NCBI GenBank assembly: GCA_937967375.1
Contig: CALCJF010000090.1
Span: 1 to 33,758, forward strand
Length of the DNA stretch: 33,758 bases
Origin: an uncultured Leucobacter sp.
GTDB taxonomy: Bacteria; Actinomycetota; Actinomycetes; Actinomycetales; Microbacteriaceae
Direction of reading: 5' to 3'
Shown one piece after another: positions 16,156-23,967 of the stretch; position 1 is the stretch's first letter, and every line of letters starts with the position of its first letter. The notes under the pieces were generated by a model. That model had not been told where the DNA came from. It worked only from the letters and a program-made list of their open reading frames with translations, and made no database searches. Made by a program: the position numbers and the translations under genes.

Positions 16156-16229
16156 GGTGGACAACGGGACTTGAACCCGCGACCACCGGCACCACAAGCC
16201 GGTGCTCTACCAACTGAGCTATGCCCACC
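16156..16229 (-). tRNA. tRNA-His (anticodon GTG)
   Basis: On the minus strand the 74 bases fold into a full cloverleaf. The acceptor stem GTGGGCA pairs with TGTCCAC (one G-U pair). An extra G at position -1 faces C73, the identity pair of tRNA-His. The D-arm is AGCTCAGTTGGTAGAGC. The anticodon stem-loop has the loop TTGTGGT with anticodon GTG, and the T-arm is GCGGG-TTCAAGT-CCCGT. The CCA end is not encoded, so it would be added after transcription. Confidence 0.97.
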
Positions 16230-16332
16230 ATGCTGCACCATCGAGCCGAGGCTCATTTGGCAACCTGACGATCATATCCCAAAGCTGCGGCGAGCGCACA
16301 ATCGAGAAGCAATCGGGGTGCAATTGGGCGGG

Positions 16333-16348
16333 TAGCCTGGTGCGCATG
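16333..16348 (+). promoter_or_regulatory. TAGCCT -10 element seven bases before ATG (candidate leaderless start)
   Basis: TAGCCT at 16333-16338 is followed by seven bases and the ATG at 16346, with no Shine-Dalgarno sequence between. This is the same layout as at 8254-8269. The 116 bases between the tRNA and this element show nothing else recognisable. Confidence 0.4.
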
Positions 16349-17047
16349 CTCTTCTTTGTCGGGGTTATCGGCCTGAACGTGTATGCGATTGCGCTCGTGA
16401 TCCTCAGGGCCGTCGTCTATCGCGTCACACTCTATCGACCCATGCTCTGGAACATCTTTCTTTCGATGGTGCCCATCTTCGTGCTACTCCTCGGGTCACT
16501 TACGGGTGCCATTGCGACGCAATTTGATCCGCTCGCAGGCAGGGTGCTGTGGGTGATCTCGATGCTCCTTTGGTTGCTGATGCTGCCGAACGCGAGCTAT
16601 CTGATCACCGAGCTGAATTTTTCGCATCGCAGTGACGACGATCCGGTGCCGCTCTGGTACGACATCATTCTCGTCATCAGCCTCGCGATGTCTGGCGTGG
16701 TGAACACGGTCGTAAACGTGCTCGTTGTGCACGTTATGGCGGCGATCGTGGTGTTCGGAGACTCGATGGCGGCGATCACGCGACCCGCTTCATGGGTCGC
16801 GGTCGGTGTGGTGCTGCTGCTGCTGGGATTCGGCATGTATCTCGGCAGGTATCTTCGCCTGAACAGTTGGGACGTGAAACACCCAATCGGTTTTCTGCGT
16901 CGAATTGTCGAACATTTCAGCGCGTGGGAGCGGGTCTGGGCATGCGTCGGATTCACTCTCACCTACGCGGCGTTTCTCGGGTTGATCTACCTGATTATTG
17001 GCGGAATGTACATCGATACGCTGTCGGCGATCGATGCGGGCAAGTAG
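16346..17047 (+). CDS. DUF1361 family membrane protein
   Basis: This 233-residue protein is highly hydrophobic, with about seven predicted membrane helices. The segment LLWLLMLPNASYLITELNF matches the P-N-A-x-Y-L-(I/V)-T motif that defines DUF1361. A short polar loop (HRSDDDPVPLWYDII) follows, then a helix with small residues. No biochemical function is established for the family that I know of. ATG at 16346 is preferred because the protein then begins directly at the first helix and a -10-like element lies seven bases upstream; an upstream in-frame extension would run into the tRNA. It stands alone between tRNA-His and the clpS operon and reads the same way as the latter. Confidence 0.85.
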   Translation: MLFFVGVIGLNVYAIALVILRAVVYRVTLYRPMLWNIFLSMVPIFVLLLGSLTGAIATQFDPLAGRVLWVISMLLWLLMLPNASYLITELNFSHRSDDDPVPLWYDIILVISLAMSGVVNTVVNVLVVHVMAAIVVFGDSMAAITRPASWVAVGVVLLLLGFGMYLGRYLRLNSWDVKHPIGFLRRIVEHFSAWERVWACVGFTLTYAAFLGLIYLIIGGMYIDTLSAIDAGK

Positions 17048-17079
17048 GGGCGCGGGCTGTGCATCGCACCGTCCCTTGT

Positions 17080-17094
17080 TAGGGTGAGAACATG
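17080..17094 (+). promoter_or_regulatory. TAGGGT -10 element six bases before ATG
   Basis: TAGGGT at 17080-17085 precedes the metallopeptidase ATG at 17092 by six bases, which would give a leaderless message. An alternative reading is that GGTGAG (17083-17088) acts as a close ribosome-binding site, with transcription starting further upstream. Confidence 0.3.
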
Positions 17095-17439
17095 TTGAGC
17101 GTGTCGCATGCAGACTTCGAGATTCTCGTTGGCGAGGGTCTCGATACGCTGCCAGACGACATGCTGCGTGAGCTCGACAACGTCATATTTCTCGTCGAGG
17201 ATCGCCCCGCAGACGGCAGCGACGTGCTCGGGATATACGAGGGGTTCTCGCTTGCGGAACGCGAGAGCTATGGTTTCGGCGAAGAGCCCGATCGCATCAT
17301 CCTCTTTCGCGAGAATTTGCTCGACCACTGCGAAGACATGCAAGAGCTGGTGTCAGAGATCAGAATCACGCTCGTGCACGAGATTGCGCACTTCTACGGC
17401 ATTACCGAAGAACGCATTCACGAGCTGGGGTGGGGCTAA
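17092..17439 (+). CDS. Small zincin-like metallopeptidase (PF06262 family)
   Basis: This 115-residue protein has the zinc-binding HExxH motif as HEIAH (96-100) near its C-terminus, followed by FYGITEERIHELG, the typical end of this small family. Before it lies an alpha/beta region with DNVIFLVEDRP and LGIYEGFSL. Members are predicted minigluzincin-type proteases; physiological substrates are unknown to me. Its TAA shares one base with the ATG of clpS (TAATG). The link with clpS and the DUF2017 gene is common in Actinobacteria and suggests a role connected with protein turnover, though this is only inferred from position. Confidence 0.88.
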   Translation: MLSVSHADFEILVGEGLDTLPDDMLRELDNVIFLVEDRPADGSDVLGIYEGFSLAERESYGFGEEPDRIILFRENLLDHCEDMQELVSEIRITLVHEIAHFYGITEERIHELGWG

Positions 17440-17729
17440 TGGCCGCGCATACCGATGCAAGTCGCACCCCGAGCAACCAGCTGCTCGCAGAGCGGCCGTG
17501 GCAGACCGTGGTGTGGGACGATCCCGTGAATCTGATGTCATACGTGACCTACGTATTTCGCACCCACTTCGGTTTCGACCAGTCGCACGCCGAAGAGTTG
17601 ATGCTGCGGGTGCATCAGGCGGGCAGCGCGGTGGTCGCCGAGGGTTCGCGCGAGGCGATGGAGATGCACGTCGAGGCGATGCACGGCTATGGGCTGTGGG
17701 CCACGGCTCGGCAGGCGGGTGCGCAATGA
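17439..17729 (+). CDS. clpS: ATP-dependent Clp protease adaptor ClpS
   Basis: ClpS brings proteins with N-degron residues to the ClpC/ClpA unfoldase of the Clp protease. The 96-residue protein has a flexible N-terminal tail (about 1-20), then the ClpS core: VVWDDPVNLMSYVTYVF with the Asp-Asp and Asn that form the N-degron pocket, FGFDQSHAEELMLRVHQAG including the pocket His59, and the terminal VEAMHGYGLWATAR. The ATG at 17439 overlaps the upstream TAA by one base and is preferred over an in-frame GTG at 17430. Its own TGA overlaps the next gene as ATGA, so the three genes form a coupled operon. Confidence 0.95.
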   Translation: MAAHTDASRTPSNQLLAERPWQTVVWDDPVNLMSYVTYVFRTHFGFDQSHAEELMLRVHQAGSAVVAEGSREAMEMHVEAMHGYGLWATARQAGAQ

Positions 17730-18289
17730 GGCTGCTCCCCCTACCAGACGGCGGTCTGCGGCTGCGGCTCGACCATGACGAGGCACAGCTGCTTGACCGT
17801 TTGGTGAGCCAGCTCACCGCGCTACTGCAGAGCCACAGTTCGACAGCGCTCGATCCTGATCCGTTGTTCGCCAGCTTGGAAGTTGGCGGCAGCGACTCTA
17901 CCCCCACGGATCCCGCGCTTGCGAGGCTCTTCCCAGATGCGTTCGAAGACGAGGGCGAGGCCTCTGCGTTTCGACGTGTGACCGAACAGGGTCTCGTCAA
18001 CAGAAAGCTCCACGATGCCCTCGAGGTCACGAGCGCGCTCGGCCTTGGGTCTGAGGAGCTTACTGAGGGGACCTCAAGCGTCGAGGTCGATGTCACCGAG
18101 AGAACGATGCCCGCTTGGGTGCGCACGCTGACATCACTGCGGCTGGCGATTGCTGCGCGCATCGGTCTCGAGCGCGAGAGCGATCACGCGAGACTGCTCG
18201 CAGAAGACGAGACTCGCGGCACGGTCATGGTATACGACTGGTTGGCCGCGATCCTCGATTCTGTGCTGCGCATGCACGAGAGTTCGTAA
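17726..18289 (+). CDS. DUF2017 family protein
   Basis: This 187-residue soluble protein has the DUF2017 layout: an N-terminal RLLPLPDGGLRLRLDHDEAQLLDRLVSQL segment, an acidic middle around LARLFPDAFEDEGEASAFRRVTEQGLV, and a helical C-terminal part ending VMVYDWLAAILDSVLRMH. The family is found beside clpS in many Actinobacteria. No function is established that I know of; the repeated pairing suggests a part in Clp-dependent proteolysis. The ATG overlaps the clpS stop as ATGA. The gene ends 30 bases before the convergent dinB gene, and no terminator hairpin is visible between them. Confidence 0.88.
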   Translation: MRLLPLPDGGLRLRLDHDEAQLLDRLVSQLTALLQSHSSTALDPDPLFASLEVGGSDSTPTDPALARLFPDAFEDEGEASAFRRVTEQGLVNRKLHDALEVTSALGLGSEELTEGTSSVEVDVTERTMPAWVRTLTSLRLAIAARIGLERESDHARLLAEDETRGTVMVYDWLAAILDSVLRMHESS

Positions 18290-18319
18290 GACGGCATCGT
18301 GGGTTTCGCCGCGGCTACC

Positions 18320-19549
18320 CTAGGGCGTTTCGAGGGAGCGAGGATCAACCACATCTCTGCGCGGGGCGAGCAGTCGGGCAGAGGTTAATCCGCCCGGCCC
18401 AAACTTGCCCTTCACCTCATCGACAGCCTGATCGAGTGCCCGCCACTCTTCGTTCTCGCTCCAGAGCGCAGCGGCATCGCTTCCAGAGGAGAGCAGCTGC
18501 TCTGCCCGCACCCCGATGAGTCGCACCGGCCGCACCGGCCCGCCATCATACGATGCGCCGAGCGAGGAGAACAGCTCGCGCGCGGTCTGATAGATACGCT
18601 GCGTAGCGTTCGTCGCCTCGTTTAGGGTGCGCGAGCGGCTGACGGTCTGAAAGTCGTCGTAGCGCACTTTGATCGCGATGGTGCGAGCTTCGAGTTCGTG
18701 CTGCCGCAGCCGCTCGCCGGTGCGTGTTGCGAGGCGCAACAGCTCTCGCTCGAGCACCTCGCGAGATCGCTCATCGAACGCAAAGGTCTCCTCGTGACCG
18801 ATGCTCTTCTCGACTCGCTGCGTCTCGACCTCTCGAGCGTCGCGACCGTTTGCCAGGTCGTGCAGCTTCTGCGCGCTCGCAGCACCAACGATGCGCCGCA
18901 GGCTCTCGAGTGGTTCGCGGGCAAGGTCACCTACCGTGTGAATCGCACGACCGTGCAACTGTTTCGCCGTCGCGCCGCCCACGCCCCAGATCGCCTCGAT
19001 CGGCAACGGGTGCAGAAATGCGAGCGTGCGCTCTGGCGAGACCTCGAGCAGCCCGTCGGGCTTTGCCCGCTGAGACGCAAGTTTCGCGACGTGTTTCGTC
19101 GAGGCAAGCCCCACCGAGGCCGGCAAACCAGTGCGCTGCCGAATGCGCTCTCGCAGCTGCTGGGCGATCGCAACCGGCGGGCCGAACAGTCGCACCGAGC
19201 CCGCAACGTCGAGAAATGCCTCGTCGATGCTGAGCGGCTCGACGAGCGGCGTGAACTCGTGAAAGATCTCCATGACCTGCTTCGACGCCGCTCGGTATTT
19301 CTCGAAGTGCGGGTCGATGAGCACGAGCTGCGGGCAGAGCTGCTTCGCGCGCGCAACGGGCATCGCGGAACGCACTCCGAAGCGTCGCGCCTCGTAGCTT
19401 GCGCTCGACACCACGGAGCGCGCCGTGTCGTGGGCCACCGCGCTTGGCAGGCCCCGCAAGTCCGGGCTATCGAGTAGCTCAACCGAGACGAAGAACGAAT
19501 CCATGTCGACATGCAGCATCGAGGCAGTTGCGCGCGCCCGATGGTCCAT
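18320..19549 (-). CDS. dinB: DNA polymerase IV (Y-family translesion polymerase)
   Basis: Pol IV copies damaged DNA and extends mispaired ends. The 409-residue protein shows HVDMDSFFVSVE with metal-binding Asp15 and the steric-gate Phe20, YEARRFGVRSAMP, then PLSIDEAFLDV with catalytic Asp109 and Glu110. It continues with the thumb helix-hairpin-helix region (IWGVGGATAKQLHGRAIHTVGDLA) and a little-finger domain (ARTIAIKVRYDDFQTVSRS). The C-terminus lacks a clear canonical beta-clamp QL-x-LF peptide that I can see. The ATG at 19549 follows AGAAGG very closely; a start at the second Met (MLHVDMDS) is also possible. I see no clear LexA box in the 120 bases upstream. Confidence 0.94.
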   Translation of the reverse strand: MDHRARATASMLHVDMDSFFVSVELLDSPDLRGLPSAVAHDTARSVVSSASYEARRFGVRSAMPVARAKQLCPQLVLIDPHFEKYRAASKQVMEIFHEFTPLVEPLSIDEAFLDVAGSVRLFGPPVAIAQQLRERIRQRTGLPASVGLASTKHVAKLASQRAKPDGLLEVSPERTLAFLHPLPIEAIWGVGGATAKQLHGRAIHTVGDLAREPLESLRRIVGAASAQKLHDLANGRDAREVETQRVEKSIGHEETFAFDERSREVLERELLRLATRTGERLRQHELEARTIAIKVRYDDFQTVSRSRTLNEATNATQRIYQTARELFSSLGASYDGGPVRPVRLIGVRAEQLLSSGSDAAALWSENEEWRALDQAVDEVKGKFGPGGLTSARLLAPRRDVVDPRSLETP

Positions 19550-19641
19550 GCCTTCTATTGTCGGGCATGCCGAGGTGCGCTGTTCTTGCCGCGTGCCGCG
19601 ATTCTTGTCTGCTGATGCCGCGCGAAGCGCGCCGCGCTGAG

Positions 19642-19678
19642 TGTGATCACAGAATCCGATGTGGCAAATGGCTAGAAT
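19642..19678 (+). promoter_or_regulatory. Candidate mevalonate operon promoter with TGTGATCACA palindrome
   Basis: A perfect ten-base palindrome TGTGATCACA (19642-19651) lies about 20 bases before a TAGAAT -10-like hexamer (19673-19678), that is, on or just upstream of the -35 position. A transcript starting near 19685 would have a leader of about 90 bases before the mevalonate kinase ATG, including a small GGGCG/CGCCC hairpin. The palindrome could be an operator, but no regulator can be assigned; it is shorter than a full CRP-type site. Confidence 0.4.
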
Positions 19679-19772
19679 GTTGGAAGCTATTTGGGGCGGT
19701 GCGCCCGCCCATCAGGTCGCGGCAGCGCGCGACCCAACCAAGAGACAACACAGGCTGAGCGAACGGATCCGC

Positions 19773-20771
19773 ATGACGAGCACCCTTCCGATCCGCCTTC
19801 CCCTAGACGGGAACACGGCGAGCGGCTCGCGCAGTGCACAGCTGCCGCAGTTTGAGGGATCAGCCCACGCAAAGGCGATCCTCTTCGGTGAACACGCGGT
19901 CGTATACGGTGCCCCGGCCATCGCGGTGCCGATTCACGAACTTGCCGCCGAGGCCCGCGTCGATTCCGCTGCCGAGGGCGTGCGCATCGAGAGCGAGCTC
20001 TTCTCGGGTGACGCGTCGGCAGCACCAGCCCGCCTGCAGCCCGTCGTGACCGCGATCCACGCGGCGCTCGCCTATTGCGGCAAGAGCGACGCGTCGGTGC
20101 GCGTGCAGATTCTGAGCGCGATTCCGCACTCTCGTGGCCTCGGCTCGAGCGCAGCAGTCGCCGCAGCGATTGCCCGCGGCATCACGAACTGGGCGGGCGT
20201 TCAGCTCACCACCGCCGGCCTCTACGACATCGTGCAGCAGGCAGAACGCGTGGCCCATGGCAATCCGAGCGGCCTCGATGCACGCGCGGTGACTTCTGAC
20301 GGTGCGATTCGCTTCGATTTCGGCGCCATCTCGCCCGTACGCATCGGGGCTCCCCTGAGTTTCGTGCTCGCAGACTCAGGAATTGCCGGCTCAACCGCAG
20401 AGGCGGTCGGCGCAGTGCGCCTGCGCCGCGAGCAGAACCCGGAAGGCATGGAGACCCTGCTTTCGCGACTCGCATCGATCGCAGAGGGCGCGATCGATGA
20501 TCTCGCTCGAGGCGACCACGCGGCTATCGGGGCACGCATGCGCGACGCGCACGAGGTGCTGCACGCAATTGGTGTGAGTTCTGACGCACTCGACGCACTC
20601 GTGACAGCCGCGCACGATGCAGGTGCTATCGGCGCAAAGCTCACCGGCGGCGGTCTCGGCGGCTGCATCATCGCGCTCGCCCACTCGGCAGAGCACGCCG
20701 AGCAGCTCGGCAGCGCGTTGCGCGACGCTGGCGCGACGCGCACGTGGACTGCGACGGTGCCCGTCGCATGA
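19773..20771 (+). CDS. mvk: Mevalonate kinase
   Basis: The enzyme phosphorylates mevalonate to 5-phosphomevalonate with ATP in the cytosol. The 332-residue protein belongs to the GHMP kinase family: motif 1 as AHAKAILFGEHAVVYGAPAI (32-51), the ATP-binding motif 2 as IPHSRGLGSSAAVA (118-131), AHGNPSGLDA with the catalytic Asp169, and motif 3 as GAKLTGGGLGGCIIAL near the C-terminus. The N-terminal 25 or so residues are a low-complexity extension. ATG at 19773 is preferred because earlier in-frame ATGs fall on the promoter-like hexamer. It is the first gene of the mevalonate operon, and its TGA overlaps the next start as ATGA. Confidence 0.94.
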   Translation: MTSTLPIRLPLDGNTASGSRSAQLPQFEGSAHAKAILFGEHAVVYGAPAIAVPIHELAAEARVDSAAEGVRIESELFSGDASAAPARLQPVVTAIHAALAYCGKSDASVRVQILSAIPHSRGLGSSAAVAAAIARGITNWAGVQLTTAGLYDIVQQAERVAHGNPSGLDARAVTSDGAIRFDFGAISPVRIGAPLSFVLADSGIAGSTAEAVGAVRLRREQNPEGMETLLSRLASIAEGAIDDLARGDHAAIGARMRDAHEVLHAIGVSSDALDALVTAAHDAGAIGAKLTGGGLGGCIIALAHSAEHAEQLGSALRDAGATRTWTATVPVA

Positions 20772-21781
20772 GCGCACTCACCCCACCCGCCGCGGCGACC
20801 GCGCGAGCCTACCCGAACATCGCGCTCGTCAAGTACTGGGGCAAGCGAGATGAATCGCTGATCCTTCCCGTTGCGGGCAGCCTCTCGCTCACCCTCGACG
20901 CGTTTGCGACGACCACCACGGTTGAGGTGATCGACAATCTGGCTGCCGATGAATTCTCGCTCAATGGTGCCTCGCAGGGCGGTGATTCGCTCGGCCGGGT
21001 CACCAGATTTCTCGAGCTCGTGCGCTCAATGGCGGGTTCGACGCAGCACGCCTCTGTCACCTCGATCAATGAGGCTCCGACGGGAGCTGGCCTCGCATCC
21101 TCTGCCTCCGGCTTCGCCGCACTCGCAGTGGCCGCCGCCGCCGCCTATGGGCTCGATCTCGATCGCGCGGCACTGAGTCGCCTCGCGAGGAGAGGATCAG
21201 GTTCGGCAGCCCGATCGCTCGTTGATGGTATCAGCGTGTGGCACGCGGGAACGAGCGACGAGACCTCGTTCGCCGAGCCGGTCGAGGCACCCGAAATGAG
21301 CATGATCATAGTCACGGTCGACTCGCGCCAGAAGGCCGTATCAAGCCGCACCGCGATGCGCCGCACCGCGCTTACCTCGCCGTTCTACCCTGCCTGGGCC
21401 CCGTCGACCGAGCAAAGCCTCGCAGCAATGCTCGAGGCCTGCCGCGATCGCGATTTCTCACGCATCGGCCGCATCACCGAGACGCACGCGCTGCGCATGC
21501 ATGCGCTCATTCAGTCGACAGACCCGCCCATCCGTTACCTCTCCCCCGTCAGCATCGCGATTTTCGACGCGGTCGCCGCCCTGCGCGACGCGGGTGTCGA
21601 GGCCTACGCGACCGCCGATGCGGGCCCGAATGTCGCAGTGATCTCGCGCCCCGAAGACGCCAAGGTCGTTGCCGACGCACTCTCGCAGTACGGCGCAGTG
21701 CGCGTCGTCGGCGCCGGAGCCGGAGCGGCCCTGATTGATTCTTCGGACGCCGAGACCAGCCCCGCGGAGGGCACGGCTTGA
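20768..21781 (+). CDS. mvaD: Diphosphomevalonate decarboxylase
   Basis: The enzyme converts mevalonate diphosphate to isopentenyl diphosphate with ATP use and loss of CO2. The 337-residue protein carries the family signature YPNIALVKYWGKRDE (15-29), the phosphate loop TGAGLASSASGFAALA (105-120), and a DAGPN segment near the C-terminus (TADAGPNVAVI) containing the catalytic Asp. The pattern AAAYGLDLDRAALSRLARRGSGSAARS is also typical and distinguishes it from the kinases in the same operon. The start overlaps the mevalonate kinase stop as ATGA, and its own TGA overlaps the TTG start of the next gene. Confidence 0.95.
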   Translation: MSALTPPAAATARAYPNIALVKYWGKRDESLILPVAGSLSLTLDAFATTTTVEVIDNLAADEFSLNGASQGGDSLGRVTRFLELVRSMAGSTQHASVTSINEAPTGAGLASSASGFAALAVAAAAAYGLDLDRAALSRLARRGSGSAARSLVDGISVWHAGTSDETSFAEPVEAPEMSMIIVTVDSRQKAVSSRTAMRRTALTSPFYPAWAPSTEQSLAAMLEACRDRDFSRIGRITETHALRMHALIQSTDPPIRYLSPVSIAIFDAVAALRDAGVEAYATADAGPNVAVISRPEDAKVVADALSQYGAVRVVGAGAGAALIDSSDAETSPAEGTA

Positions 21782-22818
21782 TCGAGACTCGCGCACCCGG
21801 CAAGCTCTTCATCGTCGGTGAGTACGCGGTCGTAGAAGCAGGCGAGCCAGCCGTACTGGTGGCTGTCGACCGTTTTCTATACGTGCGACTGTACGAGCGA
21901 GCGTCGGCCGAAGGCACCGCTGTCTCGGCGAGCAGCCCCCACGTTCAGGCCACGATCGACGCGATTGACGAGCTGCGCCGTGAACGCGGCTTGCCCGAGC
22001 GCTTCTTCGACGTTGAAACCGAGAGCGAGCTCGAAGAGGCGGACGGGCGAAAGTTCGGGCTCGGCTCATCAGCAGCGGTCACCGTCGCCATGGTCGCCGC
22101 CCTTGACAGGCTGTATGGGCTTGGCCTGACCGCGCACGAGCGTTTTCGATTGGCACTGCTCGCTACCGTCGAGGTATCACCGAAGGCCTCTGGCGGCGAC
22201 CTCGCGGCGAGCACGTTCGGGGGCTGGGTGCGCTACAGTTCGCCCGATCGCGCCGCGCTTCGGGCGCATCGCCTGGCTCACGGGGTTACTGCAGCGCTGC
22301 AGAGCGATGCCTGGCGGGCCTGCAGCATCGAGCAGTTGCTAGTGCCCCAGAATCTCAGCTTGCTCGTTGGCTGGACGGGTTCGCCCGCCTCAACGGAGGC
22401 GCTCGTCGGCAAAGTCGGCGACGGCGAAGCCAGCTCGGCCCAGACCTTTCTCACCAGCAGCCGCGGCCTCGTTGACGCGTTCTGTCTTGCGCTTACATCG
22501 GCTCTCGCGCCGGGCAGCGACGAGGTCGCCTTTGCTGCCGTTCGTGACGCCCGCACGCTCCTGCAGCGCCTCGGCGAGGATCGCGGCATCGTCATCGAGA
22601 CCCCAGCACTTGGCGAACTGTGCGCTATAGCCGAGCGCTACGGAGCCGCGGCAAAATCTTCGGGAGCCGGTGGCGGTGACTGCGGCATTGCATTGGCTGG
22701 CCCGGGCAGTGATATTGCGGGTATTCTGCGAGAGTGGGAGCAGCACGGCATCACGCCGCTCGACTTGCGAGTATTTGCCCCCTCGCGCCAGGCAGAAGGA
22801 GACGCAGATGAGCGTTGA
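21778..22818 (+). CDS. mvaK2: Phosphomevalonate kinase
   Basis: This GHMP kinase phosphorylates 5-phosphomevalonate to mevalonate diphosphate. The 346-residue protein begins with TRAPGKLFIVGEYAVVEAG (4-22), has the ATP loop KFGLGSSAAVTVAM (92-105), the SGGDLAASTFGGWVRY segment, and a C-terminal SSGAGGGDCGIAL motif. The start is TTG at 21778, forming a TTGA overlap with the decarboxylase stop. It is supported by GGAGGG at 21766-21771, six bases upstream, and by the fact that the GHMP motif begins within the first ten residues. Without this gene the operon would lack the middle phosphorylation, so its presence makes the classical pathway complete. Confidence 0.93.
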   Translation: MIETRAPGKLFIVGEYAVVEAGEPAVLVAVDRFLYVRLYERASAEGTAVSASSPHVQATIDAIDELRRERGLPERFFDVETESELEEADGRKFGLGSSAAVTVAMVAALDRLYGLGLTAHERFRLALLATVEVSPKASGGDLAASTFGGWVRYSSPDRAALRAHRLAHGVTAALQSDAWRACSIEQLLVPQNLSLLVGWTGSPASTEALVGKVGDGEASSAQTFLTSSRGLVDAFCLALTSALAPGSDEVAFAAVRDARTLLQRLGEDRGIVIETPALGELCAIAERYGAAAKSSGAGGGDCGIALAGPGSDIAGILREWEQHGITPLDLRVFAPSRQAEGDADER

Positions 22819-23965
22819 ACCACCCGCCGTACGCGCGGCACGAAAAGACGATCATGTCGAGCTTGCGAGCGCCCAGCGCAAGCACGCCTCTGACACGCGC
22901 GAGTTCGATGACGTCGAATTCTTGCATCACGCCCTCGGCGGCATCGACGCCAGCGACGTGAACCTCGCCGTAACGGTTGACGAGTGGCGCTGGCCCACTC
23001 CGTTCTACGTCAATGGCATGACCGGCGGCACCGAGCAAACCGGCATCATCAACCGAGAGCTCGCAATCGCCGCCCGCGAGACCGGCTTGCCCATAGCCTG
23101 CGGCTCGGTGTCGATCGCACTCGATGCGCCCGACGATGCCGCGATCAGGCGCGGGTTCACGGTCATTCGCGACGAAAACCCCGACGGATTCGTGATGGCG
23201 AACATCGGCGTCGGACGACCGGCGAGCGACGCGGTGCGTGCGGTAGATTTGTTGCAGGCAGACGCATTGCAGGTACATCTGAACGCGGTACAGGAGACGG
23301 TGATGCCAGAGGGCAGCCGCGACTTTTCGAGCTGGCAGCGCTCGCTCGAGACACTGATCGCTGCCTCACCGGTTCCCGTCATCGTGAAAGAGGTCGGCTT
23401 CGGTCTCAGCCGACGCACTCTCGAACGCCTCACTGAGCTCGGCGCCCGCGTGGCAGACGTGAGCGGCAAGGGCGGCACCGACTTTCTCCGCATCGAGAAC
23501 GCGCGCCGCACGAGCGAGCAGGGCGACTATTCGACTCTCTCGGGATTTGGGCAGTCGGCCATGGCCTGCCTGCTCGATGCTCCGCTGGGAGGCCCCGAGC
23601 TGCTCGCCTCGGGCGGGGTGCGTCACCCGTACGACGTGGTGAAGGCTCTCGCCGCCGGAGCAAAGGCTGTCGGCGTCGCGGGAACATTCCTCGAAACCGT
23701 TCGGGCGGGCGGTGCAGAGGCACTCGTTCCGCTCATCAGGCAGTGGCTCGACCAGACCACGGCGATCCTCGCCCTGCTCGGTGCTGCGACGCCCGCGCAC
23801 CTCACCCATACTGACATGCTCGTGCGGGGAGGCCTGGCGGAGTACTGTCTACTGCGGGGCATCGACACACCGTCGCTGGCCAGGCGATCCAACGCTACGC
23901 AGACAGACGCAGCTCATCACGACGCAGCCCAGCCCGCAGACCACACCGAACTCAGGAGCCAGTAG
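22808..23965 (+). CDS. fni: Type II isopentenyl-diphosphate delta-isomerase (FMN-dependent)
   Basis: The enzyme interconverts IPP and DMAPP using reduced FMN and Mg2+. The 385-residue TIM-barrel protein has RKDDHVELA near the start (12-20), the FMN-site MTGGTEQT (71-78), HLNAVQETVMPEG with the substrate-binding His, Asn and Gln, the KEVGFGLS strand and a DVSGKGGTDF segment. About 25 C-terminal residues (Asn/Asp/Ala/His-rich) look like a non-conserved tail. ATG at 22808 has AAGGAG at 22796-22801 and overlaps the phosphomevalonate kinase gene by 11 bases. It shares no similarity with the type I isomerase. The operon can therefore supply both C5 units. Confidence 0.95.
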   Translation: MSVEPPAVRAARKDDHVELASAQRKHASDTREFDDVEFLHHALGGIDASDVNLAVTVDEWRWPTPFYVNGMTGGTEQTGIINRELAIAARETGLPIACGSVSIALDAPDDAAIRRGFTVIRDENPDGFVMANIGVGRPASDAVRAVDLLQADALQVHLNAVQETVMPEGSRDFSSWQRSLETLIAASPVPVIVKEVGFGLSRRTLERLTELGARVADVSGKGGTDFLRIENARRTSEQGDYSTLSGFGQSAMACLLDAPLGGPELLASGGVRHPYDVVKALAAGAKAVGVAGTFLETVRAGGAEALVPLIRQWLDQTTAILALLGAATPAHLTHTDMLVRGGLAEYCLLRGIDTPSLARRSNATQTDAAHHDAAQPADHTELRSQ

Positions 23966-23967
23966 CT

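Noticed and set aside
16156..16229. tRNA-His as an attachment site of an integrated element
   Set aside because: I found no repeat of the tRNA 3' end within the window and no integrase or phage-like gene nearby.
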